A stretch of 8,131 bases of DNA from Nocardioidaceae bacterium (GTDB lineage Bacteria; Actinomycetota; Actinomycetes; Propionibacteriales; Nocardioidaceae). This document shows positions 6,386 through 8,131 of the stretch, one piece after another. Numbering within the stretch: the first letter of the stretch is position 1; each line of letters begins with the position of its first letter. The notes under the pieces were generated by a model that saw only the letters and a list, made by a program, of their open reading frames with translations, searched no databases and was not told where the DNA came from. Where the stretch lies: positions 1 to 8,131 of the forward strand of contig JACCZI010000141.1 in assembly GCA_013696015.1 (NCBI GenBank), written 5' to 3'. A program made the translations under genes and the position numbers.

Positions 6386-7177
6386 ATGGCCACACTGGAC
6401 ATCCGCGACCTGCACGTATCCGTGCAGACCGAGGACGGCGCCAAGGAGATCCTCCGCGGTGTCGACCTGACCGTCAGGTCGGGCGAGACACACGCGATCA
6501 TGGGGCCGAACGGCTCGGGCAAGTCCACGCTGGCGTACTCGGTCGCCGGTCATCCCAAATACCAGGTGACCAGTGGTTCGGTGACCCTCGACGGGGTGGA
6601 CGTGCTCGACATGACGGTCGACGAGCGGGCCCGGGCTGGGTTGTTCCTGGCGATGCAGTACCCGGTCGAAGTTCCCGGGGTGTCGGTATCCAACTTCCTC
6701 CGGACCGCAAAGACCGCCATCGACGGCGAGGCACCCAAGCTGCGCACCTGGATCAAGGACGTCAACACCGCGTTGGACAAGATGTCGATGGACCGGGACT
6801 TCGCGCAGCGCAACGTCAACGAGGGTTTCTCCGGCGGCGAGAAGAAGCGGAACGAGATCATGCAGCTCGAGCTGCTCAACCCGCGCTTCGCCATCCTCGA
6901 CGAGACCGACTCAGGTCTCGACATCGACGCGCTGCGGGTCGTGTCCGAGGGCGTCAACCGGTTCAGCGCTCAGGGCGACCGGGGTGTCCTCCTCATCACC
7001 CACTACACACGGATCCTGCGCTACATCACCCCCGACTATGTGCACGTGTTCGTCGCCGGCCGCATCGCCGAACAGGGCGGCGCGGAGCTCGCCGAACGGC
7101 TGGAGGCCGAGGGATACGACCGGTACGTCCGCGCCGGCTCCGGTGCGGTCGCGGTCGGGGAGCCGGCTTCGTCATGA
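6386..7177 (+). CDS. sufC: SufC, ATPase of the SufBCD complex
   Basis: A 263-residue ABC-type ATPase that is not a transporter. It binds SufB and SufD in the cytosol, and its ATP-driven dimerisation opens the SufB-SufD interface for cluster assembly. Motifs: Walker A GPNGSGKS at 40-47, Q-loop Gln91 in MQYPVEVPGVS, signature FSGGEKKRNEI at 148-158, and Walker B FAILDE at 168-173 followed by TDSGLDIDAL, the SufC-specific form. The switch is His206 in ITHYTRIL. Length is close to the family norm (about 250). The ATG at 6386 lies 22 bases after the Rieske stop, the widest gap in the operon, with AGGAG at 6370-6374, eleven bases upstream. The stop overlaps sufS as ATGA. Confidence 0.98.
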   Translation: MATLDIRDLHVSVQTEDGAKEILRGVDLTVRSGETHAIMGPNGSGKSTLAYSVAGHPKYQVTSGSVTLDGVDVLDMTVDERARAGLFLAMQYPVEVPGVSVSNFLRTAKTAIDGEAPKLRTWIKDVNTALDKMSMDRDFAQRNVNEGFSGGEKKRNEIMQLELLNPRFAILDETDSGLDIDALRVVSEGVNRFSAQGDRGVLLITHYTRILRYITPDYVHVFVAGRIAEQGGAELAERLEAEGYDRYVRAGSGAVAVGEPASS

Positions 7178-8131
7178 CAGCGGTGGTGCACGAGGCGTAC
7201 GACGTCGTCACGGTGCGCGAGGACTTCCCGATCCTGTCGCGACGACTCGCCGGCGGCGTGCCGCTGGTCTACCTCGACAGCGCCAACTCCTCACAGAAGC
7301 CGCTGTCGGTGATCGACGCGCTGAGCGAGCACTACCAGCGCCACAACGCCAACGTCGCCCGTGCCATGCACCAGCTCGGCACGGAGTCGAGCCAGGCCTT
7401 CGAGGACGCACGCGACAAGATCGCGGCGTTCATCGGTGCTCCGTCGCGTGACGAGGTGGTGTTCACGAAGAACGCGACCGAGGCGCTCAACCTGGTGGCC
7501 AACGTGTTGGGCCTTGCGGGTGGCGAGCTCGGTGTCCGGTCCGGTGACGAGGTGGTCATCACCGCGATGGAGCACCACTCCAACATCGTGCCGTGGCAGC
7601 TGCTGTGCCAGCGCACAGGTGCGACGCTGCGCTGGTTCGACTTCGACGACGGCGGCCGGCTCGACCTGTCACAGGTCGACCAGCTGGTCAACGAGCGCAC
7701 CAAGGTGGTCTCGTTGACCTGGGTGTCGAACATGCTCGGCACGGTCAACCCCGTCTCCGACATCGCCCGGCGAGCCCATGAGGTAGGCGCCCTGGTGGTG
7801 GTCGACGCCTCCCAGGCGGTTCCGCAGCTGCCGGTCGACGTCTCGACGCTCGGTGCGGACTTCGTCGCGTTCACGGGCCACAAGATGGTGGGACCGACCG
7901 GCATCGGGGTGCTGTGGGGACGACACGAGCTGCTCGCGGCGCTACCGCCGTTCCTCGGCGGTGGGTCGATGATCGAAACGGTGGAGCTGGAGAGGTCCAC
8001 GTACGCAGCCCCACCTGAGCGTTTCGAGGCGGGTACACCGCCGATCGCGCAGGCGGTCGGGCTGGGCGCTGCCGTCGACTACCTGAATGGTCTTGGCATG
8101 GCGGCGGTCGCGGCGCACGAGCGTGCGATCA
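7174..8131 (+). CDS. sufS: SufS cysteine desulfurase (3' end outside window)
   Basis: The first 319 residues of a PLP-dependent class V aminotransferase-fold enzyme that takes sulfur from cysteine, leaving alanine, and passes it as persulfide towards SufB, in actinobacteria probably via SufU. The PLP-binding lysine is Lys237 in FTGHKMVGPTG. His135 in MEHHSN stacks on the cofactor, and Asp211 and Gln214 in DASQAVPQ bind its ring. KNATEALN at 99-106 is the phosphate-contact region, and RFEAGTPPI at 283-291 is the conserved stretch before the active-site loop. The catalytic cysteine, expected some 50-70 residues further on, lies beyond the window. The ATG at 7174 overlaps the sufC stop by four bases, with GGGGAG eleven bases upstream. 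The usual LDSAATSQKP reads LDSANSSQKP here. The frame is open to the last base, so the gene is cut by the window rather than broken. Confidence 0.97.
   Translation, partial: MTAVVHEAYDVVTVREDFPILSRRLAGGVPLVYLDSANSSQKPLSVIDALSEHYQRHNANVARAMHQLGTESSQAFEDARDKIAAFIGAPSRDEVVFTKNATEALNLVANVLGLAGGELGVRSGDEVVITAMEHHSNIVPWQLLCQRTGATLRWFDFDDGGRLDLSQVDQLVNERTKVVSLTWVSNMLGTVNPVSDIARRAHEVGALVVVDASQAVPQLPVDVSTLGADFVAFTGHKMVGPTGIGVLWGRHELLAALPPFLGGGSMIETVELERSTYAAPPERFEAGTPPIAQAVGLGAAVDYLNGLGMAAVAAHERAI

Overview
The window is high-GC DNA with heavy use of GTG starts and start/stop overlaps of four bases or less. Gene content and protein sequences point to an actinobacterium; the SufR/SufB/SufD/Rieske/SufC/SufS order and the protein wording suggest a Nocardioides-like or related lineage. 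That genus-level guess is inference. All strong genes can be assigned to known families, and coding density is close to complete.

Layout. Minus strand, 2643 down to 19: an ABC-2 exporter ATPase, its membrane permease and a CtaA-type heme A synthase. They form a tight transcription unit (4-base overlap, then a 1-base gap) read leftwards. From 2644 to 2781 lies a 138-base divergent intergenic region, the only real non-coding stretch. It holds a 44-base interrupted dyad, candidate promoters and, at its right edge, an exact copy of the ACACT-N5-TGTGA SufR operator running into the sufR start codon. Plus strand, 2782 to the window end: sufR, sufB, sufD, a small Rieske-type ferredoxin gene, sufC and sufS. 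The last is cut by the window edge at residue 319. All junctions overlap by 1 to 4 bases except the 22-base gap before sufC.

How the genes work together. SufB, SufD and SufC make the scaffold/ATPase complex that assembles Fe-S clusters. SufS is the cysteine desulfurase that supplies sulfur. SufR is a winged-helix repressor with conserved cysteines expected to hold an Fe-S cluster, so it can sense cluster supply and switch the operon. The Rieske protein probably serves redox chemistry linked to the pathway, but its partner cannot be read from sequence. The leftward unit couples an exporter of unknown substrate with synthesis of heme A for cytochrome oxidase. The same neighbourhood (ctaA, ABC exporter, sufR-suf) is known from mycobacteria, where a mannosyltransferase gene sits between the exporter and sufR; it is absent here.

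I see no mobile element, CRISPR array, tRNA, rRNA or phage gene, and no clearly undescribed system. The most rewarding parts to check are the divergent control region and the departures from family consensus in the heme A synthase and SufS.
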